Source of the DNA: Thiotrichaceae bacterium UBA7359
Lineage (GTDB): Bacteria > Pseudomonadota > Gammaproteobacteria > Eutrophobiales > Eutrophobiaceae
DNA length: 7,590 bases
Direction: 5' to 3'
Assembly (NCBI GenBank): GCA_905182825.1
Contig: CAJJDJ010000095.1
Location: 1 to 7,590, forward strand
Below are positions 1 to 6,333 of this stretch, piece after piece. Under the pieces are notes generated by a model, which was not told the DNA's origin, ran no database searches, and was given only the letters and a program-made list of their open reading frames with translations. Position numbers and translations under genes: made by a program. Each line of letters begins with the position of its first letter. Positions within the stretch are counted from its first letter, which is position 1.

Positions 1-1
1 T

Positions 2-1138
2 CATCATGTACTTGCAGAATGTTTCGACGCGCAAAAAGTAATCAAACTCTATGGTGGACAGAAGGTTGAAAAGCAACGTTTTTTTAAAACTATTAACGCG
101 CATCGTCGTTTTGCCATGAAGTTTTTAAGCGCTTCTGTCGCAACGGGTCCGGCGATACAAATATTTACTGCTTTTCTTCTCGCTATTATTATTTATGTAG
201 CTACTCAACAGGCTAGTTCGAATAATCTTCTGGTCGGCGACTTTGTCTCATTTTTTGCAGCAATAGCGATGATACTTGGACCTTTAAAACGATTAGCCGG
301 TGTTAATGAGCATATACAAAAAGGACTGGCTGCGAGTGAAAGCGTATTCAACATACTTGATACAGATATTGAGCCTCAATCAGGTGATAAGAAATTAACC
401 GATGTGAAAGGTGCAATCGAATTTAAAAATGTTTCATACCGTTATCCCGAAGCAAAAACTGAAGCATTAGATTCGATAAGTCTGGTTATTAAACCAGGAG
501 AAACTGTCGCGCTAGTCGGTGAATCAGGCAGTGGCAAAACAACATTAGCAAATTTAATTCCACGATTTTATGAGTTGCAAGCGGGAACAATACTTTATGA
601 TGATGTCGATATAGCAGAGCTGTCATTGTTATCACTACGAAAAAATATTGCCTATGTTAGTCAGGATGTTGTGCTATTTAATGATAGTGTTAGAAATAAT
701 ATCGCCTATGGTGATAAAAATGATGCGTCAGATGAAGCTATTTGGGCAGCAGCAGAAGCGGCTTATGCAATAGAGTTTATTAAAGATCTACCTGAAAAGA
801 TGGACACTATTGTTGGCGAAGATGGTGCTCGATTATCAGGTGGGCAACGTCAACGGTTAGCTATTGCTCGTGCTTTACTGAAAAATGCGAAATTGCTAAT
901 TCTAGATGAAGCGACATCTTCACTCGATACACGTTCAGAGCGCCACATTCAATCTGCATTAGATAATGTTAAGAGAGGTCGTACATCGTTAATCATTGCC
1001 CATCGCTTATCCACGATTGAGAATGCAGACCATATTATAGTATTAGATAAAGGATATATTGTTGAAGAAGGTAAGCATGATGAGTTATTGAAATTAAAAA
1101 AGCATTACGCTAGATTACATCAAATACAGTTTCGATAG
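2..1138 (+). CDS. msbA: MsbA lipid A export ABC transporter, 5'-truncated by window edge
   Basis: C-terminal 378 residues of an ABC exporter that flips lipid A-core across the inner membrane using ATP. The frame is open to the window edge, so the internal ATG at 116 is not the start; about 200 N-terminal residues (TM1-4) are missing compared with the usual length of about 580. Visible parts: end of the coupling/TM region with the MsbA-like 'YGGQKVE' segment, two hydrophobic spans (about residues 45-70 and 78-98), then the nucleotide-binding domain. That domain has Walker A GESGSGKT (173-180, bases 518-541), signature LSGGQ (278-282), Walker B LLILDE with the catalytic Glu (298-303) and the H-loop His (334, bases 1001-1003). 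All key ATPase residues are intact. The protein ends 'LHQIQFR', like the MsbA tail. The MsbA assignment over other ABC exporters rests on remembered similarity across the whole fragment. lpxK, the common downstream partner, does not follow. Confidence 0.93.
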   Translation, partial: HHVLAECFDAQKVIKLYGGQKVEKQRFFKTINAHRRFAMKFLSASVATGPAIQIFTAFLLAIIIYVATQQASSNNLLVGDFVSFFAAIAMILGPLKRLAGVNEHIQKGLAASESVFNILDTDIEPQSGDKKLTDVKGAIEFKNVSYRYPEAKTEALDSISLVIKPGETVALVGESGSGKTTLANLIPRFYELQAGTILYDDVDIAELSLLSLRKNIAYVSQDVVLFNDSVRNNIAYGDKNDASDEAIWAAAEAAYAIEFIKDLPEKMDTIVGEDGARLSGGQRQRLAIARALLKNAKLLILDEATSSLDTRSERHIQSALDNVKRGRTSLIIAHRLSTIENADHIIVLDKGYIVEEGKHDELLKLKKHYARLHQIQFR

Positions 1139-1165
1139 AATGATTCTATAAGTCATTAAAATAAG

Positions 1166-1285
1166 ATGATAGAGCAAAACATTAGTAAAAGAATATTTCA
1201 TGAGATTAGTGAGTGGTTAACAAGGTATTTCAGTCAACGTAAAAAAAAGTGGCATGGAATGATTCAATCATCAGGCGAAACCTAG
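1166..1285 (+). CDS. Possible 39-residue small protein (uncertain)
   Basis: An ATG-initiated frame of 39 codons ending in TAG lies between msbA and the Trp-rich gene. It starts 27 bases after the msbA stop and ends 9 bases before the next GTG start. The peptide begins MIEQNISKRIF, has an amphipathic-looking middle with Trp17 and a basic patch QRKKKWHG (24-31). I recognise no family. The upstream bases give only a weak AAG-type ribosome site, and an open frame of this length is not rare in such DNA. In its favour are the tight fit between two same-strand genes and the clustered basic residues. It could equally be untranslated spacer or a leader whose translation affects the next gene. Confidence 0.25.
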   Translation: MIEQNISKRIFHEISEWLTRYFSQRKKKWHGMIQSSGET

Positions 1286-1294
1286 AAGTTGTAA

Positions 1295-1510
1295 GTGAAT
1301 AGTATAAATCCTAAAAAGTTGCTTAATAGTAAATGGACTGCGGTTAAACCGGTGAAGAAAGAGAAACATTTTCTGATCACAGAGATTGAATTCGATGAAG
1401 GAGGTGAAATTGTTCATTGTTTAATAGAGTCTGTTCTATATAACTGTTCAGAGTCAATTGAGTGGCGGGCACTAAAAAATAATGAGAATTGGATACAGGG
1501 ATGGAAATAA
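1295..1510 (+). CDS. TIGR02450 family Trp-rich small protein
   Basis: A 71-residue protein recognised as the Trp-rich conserved family TIGR02450 (DUF2389-like), whose biochemical role is unknown. Family hallmarks are visible: N-terminal NPKKLLNSKWTAV (5-17), the central KEKHFLITEIEFDEGG (22-37) and the C-terminal IEWRALK...WIQGWK (55-71). The four Trp residues are W14, W57, W66 and W70. It has no signal peptide or membrane span, so it is probably cytosolic. The length is normal for the family. The start must be the GTG at 1295: an in-frame TAA immediately precedes it (1292-1294) and there is no later Met. A weak AGAAG about 6 bases upstream is the only ribosome-site candidate. It may be read through from msbA, since I see no terminator between them. 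Confidence 0.85.
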   Translation: MNSINPKKLLNSKWTAVKPVKKEKHFLITEIEFDEGGEIVHCLIESVLYNCSESIEWRALKNNENWIQGWK

Positions 1511-1939
1511 AACGTTTTTTTAGTAGGCTGATTTAATAAGCTAATTAATTTTATATCTACAATATGAGAAACAGTTAAATTTTATTGATTATAATGTTGT
1601 TAGATTTGATAATAAATATCTTTTTTTTATGTAGAAAATTTGCCTGTTGTATTTTCTCTGAAAGCGCTTATGTCAGAAGTCTAACGCATGATTAGCTTAA
1701 GACAACTCTGAGCCTTGTCTTTGGTATGACTAACCATAGGGATGGTGTTGCAATAGTTTGTTTAATAATAAGCTTGGCTTACAATGTCACAGTGAAAGTC
1801 ATTGTGAAAGTCTAATAAATATGGAGATACGCAAGCAATCGAATCGTGATTTAGTGTAGGACCATTAAGCTTGTTGTTCATTTTCGCCAAGATAACTGTC
1901 TACTCTGTTAAGTGAGATCGATTTTATCATTGTTCACAT
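1511..1939. other. Gene-free AT-rich stretch with several short inverted repeats
   Basis: No open frame here looks like a protein in any direction; all are short and stop-rich. It contains a T8 run (1621-1628) after a weak stem and perfect inverted repeats with 7-bp arms at 1633-1639/1651-1657 and 1699-1705/1715-1721. It also holds a 5-bp pair at 1733-1737/1742-1746, a 6-bp pair at 1781-1786/1800-1805, and a 9-base direct repeat GTGAAAGTC at 1792-1800 and 1804-1812. It must hold the 3' end of pmbA transcription and possibly that of the Trp-rich gene. I recognise no tRNA, riboswitch or insertion-sequence end. Confidence 0.6.
1608..1628 (+). terminator. Weak candidate intrinsic terminator
   Basis: GATA (1608-1611) and TATC (1617-1620) can pair around a 5-base loop and are directly followed by eight T residues (1621-1628). 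The U-tract and position, about 100 bases after the Trp-rich gene, suit a terminator for the msbA-side transcript. However, the stem is only 4 bp and nearly all A-T, so the hairpin itself would be unstable. Confidence 0.25.
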
Positions 1940-3289
1940 TTATTCTCCTGCAACAGTCATTGCATCGATCATTACAGAACCTGTCAATATATTCCCACGT
2001 GGGTCAACATCATTACCGATACTGGTGATATTCTTATACATTTCGATTAAATTTCCTGCAACAGTGATCTCTTCAACTGGATAAACTAGTTCACCATTTT
2101 CAACCCAGAAACCGGAAGCACCGCGCGAATAATCTCCAGTAACTTGGTTAACACCAAAACCAATCATGTCGGTTATTAATAAGCCGGTATGCATTTCTTT
2201 GATCATATTATCCAAATTATTTTTGCCTGAATCAATAACAAGATTATGTACCCCTCCAGCATTACCTGTAGTTTGTAATCCAAGCTTGCGAGCCGAATAA
2301 CCACTCAAAAGATAATCCTGAAGTACGCCATTTTTAACAATATCGCGTGGCCTAGTTGCAACACCATCATTATCAAATGGAGCACTACCCAAAGCTTTTT
2401 TTATATGAGGCTCTTCACGTATGTTGATATGGTCTGCAAATACTTGCGTACCTTTTTTATTTAACAAAAAACTGGCTTGACGATAGAGATTGCCACCAGA
2501 AATAGCCGTAATGAATGCTGAGAAAAGACCCGAAGCAACCTGTGCCTCAAAGATAACCGGAACCTGTCGGGTAGAAAGTTTACGAGAACCTAATCGAGAT
2601 ATAGTTCTTCTTACCGCCTCTTTACTGATACTATTGATCGATTCCAGATCATTAAAGTCACGTGTCTTGCTATACCAACCATCACGTTGCATACCATTTT
2701 TATCTTCAGCAATAACAGTACAGTCTATGGTGTGACTCGACCAGTTCCAGCCATCGATAAAGCCATTGGTGTTACCATAAAGATTGATGCCTGAATAGGT
2801 ACTAACCACAGACCCATCAGAATTAGATATCCGTTTATCGCAGGCAAAAGCGGCTTGTTCACATTCAATCGCTAAATCGGTGGCTGCTTTCGGTGAAATA
2901 GGCCAAGGATGATACAAATCAAGGTCAGGAACTTTTGTTGCCATAAGTATGGGTTCTATTAAGCCGGCATACTCGTCACGACTAGCATATTGTGCAATTC
3001 TTATTGCCGCTTGAACAGATTTTGTCAATGCAGACTCACTAAAATCAGAACTACTGGCATTGCCTTTTTGACCGTTAATATAAACTGTAATTCCCAGTCC
3101 TTTATCTCGCTCATATTCGAGTTTGTCGATTATACCTTTACGAACATTGGCAGATAAGCCTGACCCAGCACCAATATCGGCCTCTGCTGAAGTGGCGCCC
3201 ATTGTTTTTGCCTGAGTTAGAACAGAATCAATGATTCGGATGAGTTCATCACGATCATCGGGTGAAGAGCTTGAGTTGATAACTTCCAT
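1940..3289 (-). CDS. pmbA: PmbA/TldE, subunit of the TldD-TldE metalloprotease
   Basis: A 449-residue PmbA (TldE) protein, matching the roughly 450 residues of the enterobacterial one. TldE pairs with TldD to form a cytosolic heterodimeric protease that processes modified peptides such as microcin B17 and degrades unfolded peptides. TldD carries the zinc-binding catalytic residues, and TldE has none of its own; consistently, no HExxxH motif is present here. Recognisable blocks are YERDKGLGITVYINGQKGNASSSDFS (about 59-84), the middle RLGSRKLSTRQVPVIFE, SGYSARKLGLQTTGNAGGVHN (about 329-349), and the C-terminal TGDYSRGASGFWVENGELVYPVEEITVAGN (about 382-412). The protein ends in GSVMIDAMTVAGE. 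The ATG at 3289 gives a full-length N-terminus but has no clear Shine-Dalgarno sequence. It is divergent from uvrD; tldD and the frequent neighbour yjgA are not in view. Confidence 0.95.
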   Translation of the reverse strand: MEVINSSSSPDDRDELIRIIDSVLTQAKTMGATSAEADIGAGSGLSANVRKGIIDKLEYERDKGLGITVYINGQKGNASSSDFSESALTKSVQAAIRIAQYASRDEYAGLIEPILMATKVPDLDLYHPWPISPKAATDLAIECEQAAFACDKRISNSDGSVVSTYSGINLYGNTNGFIDGWNWSSHTIDCTVIAEDKNGMQRDGWYSKTRDFNDLESINSISKEAVRRTISRLGSRKLSTRQVPVIFEAQVASGLFSAFITAISGGNLYRQASFLLNKKGTQVFADHINIREEPHIKKALGSAPFDNDGVATRPRDIVKNGVLQDYLLSGYSARKLGLQTTGNAGGVHNLVIDSGKNNLDNMIKEMHTGLLITDMIGFGVNQVTGDYSRGASGFWVENGELVYPVEEITVAGNLIEMYKNITSIGNDVDPRGNILTGSVMIDAMTVAGE

Positions 3290-3394
3290 AATTATTTATT
3301 ATTAATACTTTATAAACTGAGTATTCTAACATTCAGTTCGATTCATTTAGCAGATTAATTCAATAATTTGACGGTTTTGCGTACAATCCGTTCC
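3290..3394. promoter_or_regulatory. Divergent pmbA-uvrD control region
   Basis: These 105 AT-rich bases separate two divergent starts, so promoters for both genes are expected here. Minus-10-like hexamers are visible (TATAAA at 3311-3316, TATTCT at 3322-3327 on +, TAGAAT on - over 3323-3328), but none has a convincing -35 box at 16-18 bases. A 6-bp inverted repeat (3315-3338) overlaps these hexamers and could be an operator. No CTGT-N8-ACAG LexA site is present. Neither gene has a clear Shine-Dalgarno sequence. Confidence 0.4.
3315..3338. repeat. 6-bp inverted repeat, possible operator
   Basis: AACTGA (3315-3320) is repeated in inverted form as TCAGTT (3333-3338) with a 12-base spacer. The centre-to-centre spacing of 18 bases is somewhat wider than for typical helix-turn-helix dimer sites. 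It lies on the best -10-like sequences of the divergent region. Arms this short can occur by chance. Confidence 0.3.
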
Positions 3395-5560
3395 ATGGAT
3401 ATTTCTCATGTGCTCGACTCTCTGAACATTGATCAACGCGAAGCCGTAGGTGCACCATCTGGCAATATGTTGGTGTTAGCTGGTGCCGGCAGTGGTAAAA
3501 CCCGCGTATTAGTGCATCGAATTGCTTGGTATATCGAAACAGATCAGACCAGCCCACATAGCATCATGGCAGTAACTTTTACAAATAAAGCCGCCGCAGA
3601 GATGCGTATTCGAATTGAAAAATTATTAGGTCAATCAATTAGAGGTATGTGGGTAGGTACTTTTCACAGTCTGGCACATCGTTTATTGCGCACACATTGG
3701 CAAGAAGCAGGCTTGCCACAAGATTTTCAAATTATTGATAGCGAAGATCAGTTTCGCATGATCCGACGTTTAATACGGACGACGACGATAGATGAATCAC
3801 AATATTCACCTAGAGAAGCGCAATGGTATATTAATGCTCGGAAAGATGAAGGTCTTAGACCAGAGCATATTGATGCTCATGGAGATGCGAGCATTGCTCA
3901 GATGGTACAGATATATAAATCCTATCAAGATGCTTGTGAACGATCAGGACTAATTGATTTTGCAGAATTATTGTTACGCAGTTTCGAATTGTTTCGTGAA
4001 CAAGACGCTGTTCGTAAACATTATCAACATCGATTTAAGCATGTTCTGGTTGACGAGTTTCAAGACACCAATACATTACAATATAGTTGGCTGAGATTAT
4101 TAGTGGGTAAAAACAGCACCTTATTTGCTGTTGGTGATGACGATCAATCGATCTACAGTTGGAGGGGAGCGCGTGTTGAAAATATGCAGGCCTTCGAACG
4201 AGATTTTGATAATACGAAGCTTATAAAACTTGAACAAAATTATCGTTCAACAGCAATCATATTAAAGGCCGCAAACAAGCTCATCGCAAATAATCATGCT
4301 CGTTTGGGTAAAGATCTTTGGACCGATGGTAAAGATGGTGATCTTATTAGTATATACATGGCTTATAACGAAACCGACGAAGCGCGTTATGTCATAGATC
4401 AAATTAGTCAAGCACCGAATCAAGGTAAAAAATTTAATGACTACGCCATTCTATATCGAGTTAGTGCTCAATCACGTGTTATTGAAGAAGCGTTAATGCA
4501 GGCACATATACCATATCGTGTTTATGGTGGTATGAGATTCTATGAACGTGCTGAGATCAAAAATGCGCTCGCTTATGTAAGACTTGCGCGTTTTAAAGAT
4601 GATGATGCATCATTTGAGCGTATTATCAATACACCAACACGTGGCATTGGTAATCGGACTGTTGAGGAGTTACGAGTTACATCTAGAAGAGACAATTGTT
4701 CTTTGTGGAAAGCAGCACAACATATTGTTGAGCATAAATTAATGAGTGCACGCGCTTTAAATTCGCTAGAAAAATTTGTTAATCTAATTCAGAAAATGAC
4801 TGCTGCTGAATCTGAAGCGACTTTAAATAAGCATGTCGAGGAGGTCATACAATTAAGTGGATTAATTGAACATTATAAAAAAGAAAAAGGTGAAAAAGGT
4901 CTGGCCCGAGTTGAAAACTTAGAAGAACTGATAATAGCAGCAGGAGAGTTTGAAATAGGTGATGATGATGAACTCGCTGAAATGGATGCTTTATCAGCCT
5001 TCATGGCTCATGCGGCATTAGAGTCAGGCGAAACACAGGCAGGTGATAGCTCCGATTGCGTGCAGATGATGACGTTACATTCTGCAAAAGGCTTAGAATT
5101 TCCAGACGTTTATCTTGTCGGTATGGAAGAAGGTTTATTTCCACATCAGCGAAGCAGCGAAGATTTAGTTCAGTTAGAAGAAGAACGTCGACTGTGCTAT
5201 GTCGGTATAACACGAGCGAAACAAACTTTAACATTAACTCATACACAACATCGTCGGATGCATGGTTCTGATTACTATCCATCGCCATCGCGGTTTATAA
5301 GCGAAATTCCTTCTGAGTTACGTAACAATATTCGTCTCGGAGGCAGTGTCACAGAATCATTATTTACTAATAATGAAATCTCAGCATCAAATAGCGATGA
5401 TTTATTATCTCTTGGACAACGAGTAATACATGCTAAATTTGGTGAAGGTATTGTTCTTAACCTTGAAGGCAGTGGCGGACATATGCGAATACAAGTTAAC
5501 TTTGAACGAGCCGGTAGTAAATGGTTGGTCGCGTCTTATGCAAATCTCCAACCTGCATGA
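3395..5560 (+). CDS. uvrD: UvrD (DNA helicase II)
   Basis: A 721-residue superfamily 1A 3'-5' DNA helicase that removes the incised strand in nucleotide excision repair (with UvrABC) and mismatch repair (with MutLS). Motifs: Walker A AGAGSGKT (29-36, Lys35), VTFTNKAAAEM and GTFHSLAHRLL, Walker B DEFQD (220-224), GDDDQSIYSWRGA, LEQNYRST, the MTLHSAKGLEF block and VGITRAK with Arg607. A C-terminal Tudor-like domain follows (from LGQRVIHAKFGEG, about 673, to the end), known to bind RNA polymerase in UvrD. All catalytic residues are present, and the length is within one residue of the enterobacterial protein. I chose the ATG at 3395 because MDISHVLDSLN matches the known N-terminus; a TTG at 3368 in the same frame would add nine unmatched residues. 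The tail distinguishes it from Rep and PcrA-like paralogues only in part, but overall similarity clearly favours UvrD. Confidence 0.97.
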   Translation: MDISHVLDSLNIDQREAVGAPSGNMLVLAGAGSGKTRVLVHRIAWYIETDQTSPHSIMAVTFTNKAAAEMRIRIEKLLGQSIRGMWVGTFHSLAHRLLRTHWQEAGLPQDFQIIDSEDQFRMIRRLIRTTTIDESQYSPREAQWYINARKDEGLRPEHIDAHGDASIAQMVQIYKSYQDACERSGLIDFAELLLRSFELFREQDAVRKHYQHRFKHVLVDEFQDTNTLQYSWLRLLVGKNSTLFAVGDDDQSIYSWRGARVENMQAFERDFDNTKLIKLEQNYRSTAIILKAANKLIANNHARLGKDLWTDGKDGDLISIYMAYNETDEARYVIDQISQAPNQGKKFNDYAILYRVSAQSRVIEEALMQAHIPYRVYGGMRFYERAEIKNALAYVRLARFKDDDASFERIINTPTRGIGNRTVEELRVTSRRDNCSLWKAAQHIVEHKLMSARALNSLEKFVNLIQKMTAAESEATLNKHVEEVIQLSGLIEHYKKEKGEKGLARVENLEELIIAAGEFEIGDDDELAEMDALSAFMAHAALESGETQAGDSSDCVQMMTLHSAKGLEFPDVYLVGMEEGLFPHQRSSEDLVQLEEERRLCYVGITRAKQTLTLTHTQHRRMHGSDYYPSPSRFISEIPSELRNNIRLGGSVTESLFTNNEISASNSDDLLSLGQRVIHAKFGEGIVLNLEGSGGHMRIQVNFERAGSKWLVASYANLQPA

Positions 5561-5564
5561 TCAG

Positions 5565-5594
5565 AATAGTATGTTATTCGAGTACTGTTTTTTT
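5565..5594 (+). terminator. Possible weak terminator after uvrD
   Basis: AATAGTA (5565-5571) can pair with TACTGTT (5583-5589), with one T-G wobble, around an 11-base loop. The T run 5588-5594 continues from the stem. It begins five bases after the uvrD stop. The stem is A-T rich, and it competes with the longer inverted repeat starting at 5574, so its activity is uncertain. Confidence 0.35.
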
Positions 5595-5666
5595 CCACTT
5601 TTGCGATGACCATATCTTGGAACATAAACTAAGCTTCTCATAATGTCATGCTCAGTACTCGAATAA
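5574..5666. repeat. Perfect 14-bp inverted repeat bounding a 93-base element
   Basis: TTATTCGAGTACTG (5574-5587) is matched exactly by its inverse CAGTACTCGAATAA (5653-5666), with 65 bases between. A nested shorter pair, ATGAC (5606-5610) and GTCAT (5645-5649), lies in the same register, so the whole segment could fold into one long interrupted hairpin. It lies wholly between the uvrD stop and the SUFU gene. It has no coding capacity. It could be a small transposon-like (MITE) remnant, a transcript-end structure or a regulator site; I see no clear target-site duplication at the flanks. Confidence 0.75.
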
Positions 5667-5721
5667 ACTAGCTCATTCTTAAAATTAAAGAAAAGTATAA
5701 ATAATTGTAAAAGGAAATATT

Positions 5722-6276
5722 ATGGCGTCAGAGATAGAAAACATTATTCAACATTTTAAGACTTTTTTTGAAGGCCATGATTTTGAGTTGATGACTTGGA
5801 ATAAAGGACCCATTAAGGACATCATTCCTGAGTTTCAGGTGATAAAGTTTTCACCAGGTAAGAGATGTGATCAGTGGGTTTATTGCTCGGTTGGGGCATC
5901 GAAAATCAATAATGAAATATCTGATAGATATGAATTCTTTGTTGTATCTCCTGTTGATACGAAACGCATGGTTCAAATGCTTGCGATGGTGACTTACTTT
6001 CACTCGCAACATGGCCTTGAATATACCAATACAGTTCCTATTGGTGAACCTTGGTTAGAAGGGGCACTTTGTGATAATTGGTTAGTATCATTACCATATT
6101 CGTTCGATCAATCACTTGAATTAATCCCGATTAATCGTACACGTGTCGCTTGTTTAATACCCATAAGTAGTTCTGAGCGTGAATATATTGCAGAAAATGG
6201 ACTGGAAGCACTTGAGCAACAATTCGATAAAGTAAAATTAAAATATTGGGAAGTAAATAGAGACTCTGTAGTTTGA
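5722..6276 (+). CDS. Stand-alone Suppressor-of-Fused (SUFU) domain protein
   Basis: A 184-residue soluble protein recognised as a bacterial SUFU-domain protein (PF05076-type). The domain fills about residues 20-184: WVYCSVGAS (52-60), EFFVVSPV, the block HSQHGLEYTNTVPIGEPWLEG (94-114), SLPYS, CLIPISSSEREYIAENGLEALEQQFD (144-169) and the C-terminal RDSVV. It has no signal peptide or membrane segment. The ATG at 5722 is preceded six bases away by AAGGA (5711-5715), a good ribosome site, and by a TATAAA -10-like hexamer at 5696-5701. In animals SUFU restrains Gli factors. In bacteria the family is widespread, and comparative genomics has linked many members to immunity against polymorphic toxins. 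No toxin gene is nearby, so that role is not supported here; the function is unknown. It is separated from uvrD by the 93-base inverted-repeat element. Confidence 0.85.
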   Translation: MASEIENIIQHFKTFFEGHDFELMTWNKGPIKDIIPEFQVIKFSPGKRCDQWVYCSVGASKINNEISDRYEFFVVSPVDTKRMVQMLAMVTYFHSQHGLEYTNTVPIGEPWLEGALCDNWLVSLPYSFDQSLELIPINRTRVACLIPISSSEREYIAENGLEALEQQFDKVKLKYWEVNRDSVV

Positions 6277-6333
6277 AATCGCAGAAAAGATTGTATGACT
6301 AGAAAACAGAATTAACTAAAGGCAAAATAACTT

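Noticed and set aside
116..118. ATG at 116 as the start of the ABC transporter gene
   Set aside because: The frame is open to the left edge, and the upstream residues continue the MsbA match, so the gene enters from outside the window.
1511..1524. T7 run just after the Trp-rich gene as an intrinsic terminator
   Set aside because: I find no stable stem in the bases before it, so the T run alone is not enough support.
1758..1859. Short open frame through the direct repeat, ending MEIRKQSNRDLV
   Set aside because: It has no supported start or ribosome site, no recognisable homology and a length expected by chance.
1679..1908. Integron attC-like site: GTCTAAC followed later by GTTAAGT
   Set aside because: Both match the degenerate core patterns, but they are over 200 bases apart with no paired inner arms and no integrase or cassette gene nearby.
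3317..3336. Possible LexA (SOS) box CTG...CAG before uvrD
   Set aside because: The gap between CTG and CAG is 14 bases, not 10, and the flanking T/A of CTGT...ACAG do not fit, so it is not a canonical gammaproteobacterial LexA site.
3368..3387. TTGACG and TACAAT as -35 and -10 boxes of a uvrD promoter
   Set aside because: The two hexamers are only 8 bases apart, far below the 16-18 needed for a sigma-70 promoter.
3368..3394. Earlier TTG start for uvrD
   Set aside because: It adds nine residues with no counterpart in UvrD, and there is no better ribosome site upstream; the ATG at 3395 reproduces the family N-terminus.
5001..5288. Minus-strand open frame of 95 codons within uvrD
   Set aside because: It is antisense to conserved UvrD motifs, its translation resembles no protein, and the uvrD frame fully explains the base pattern.
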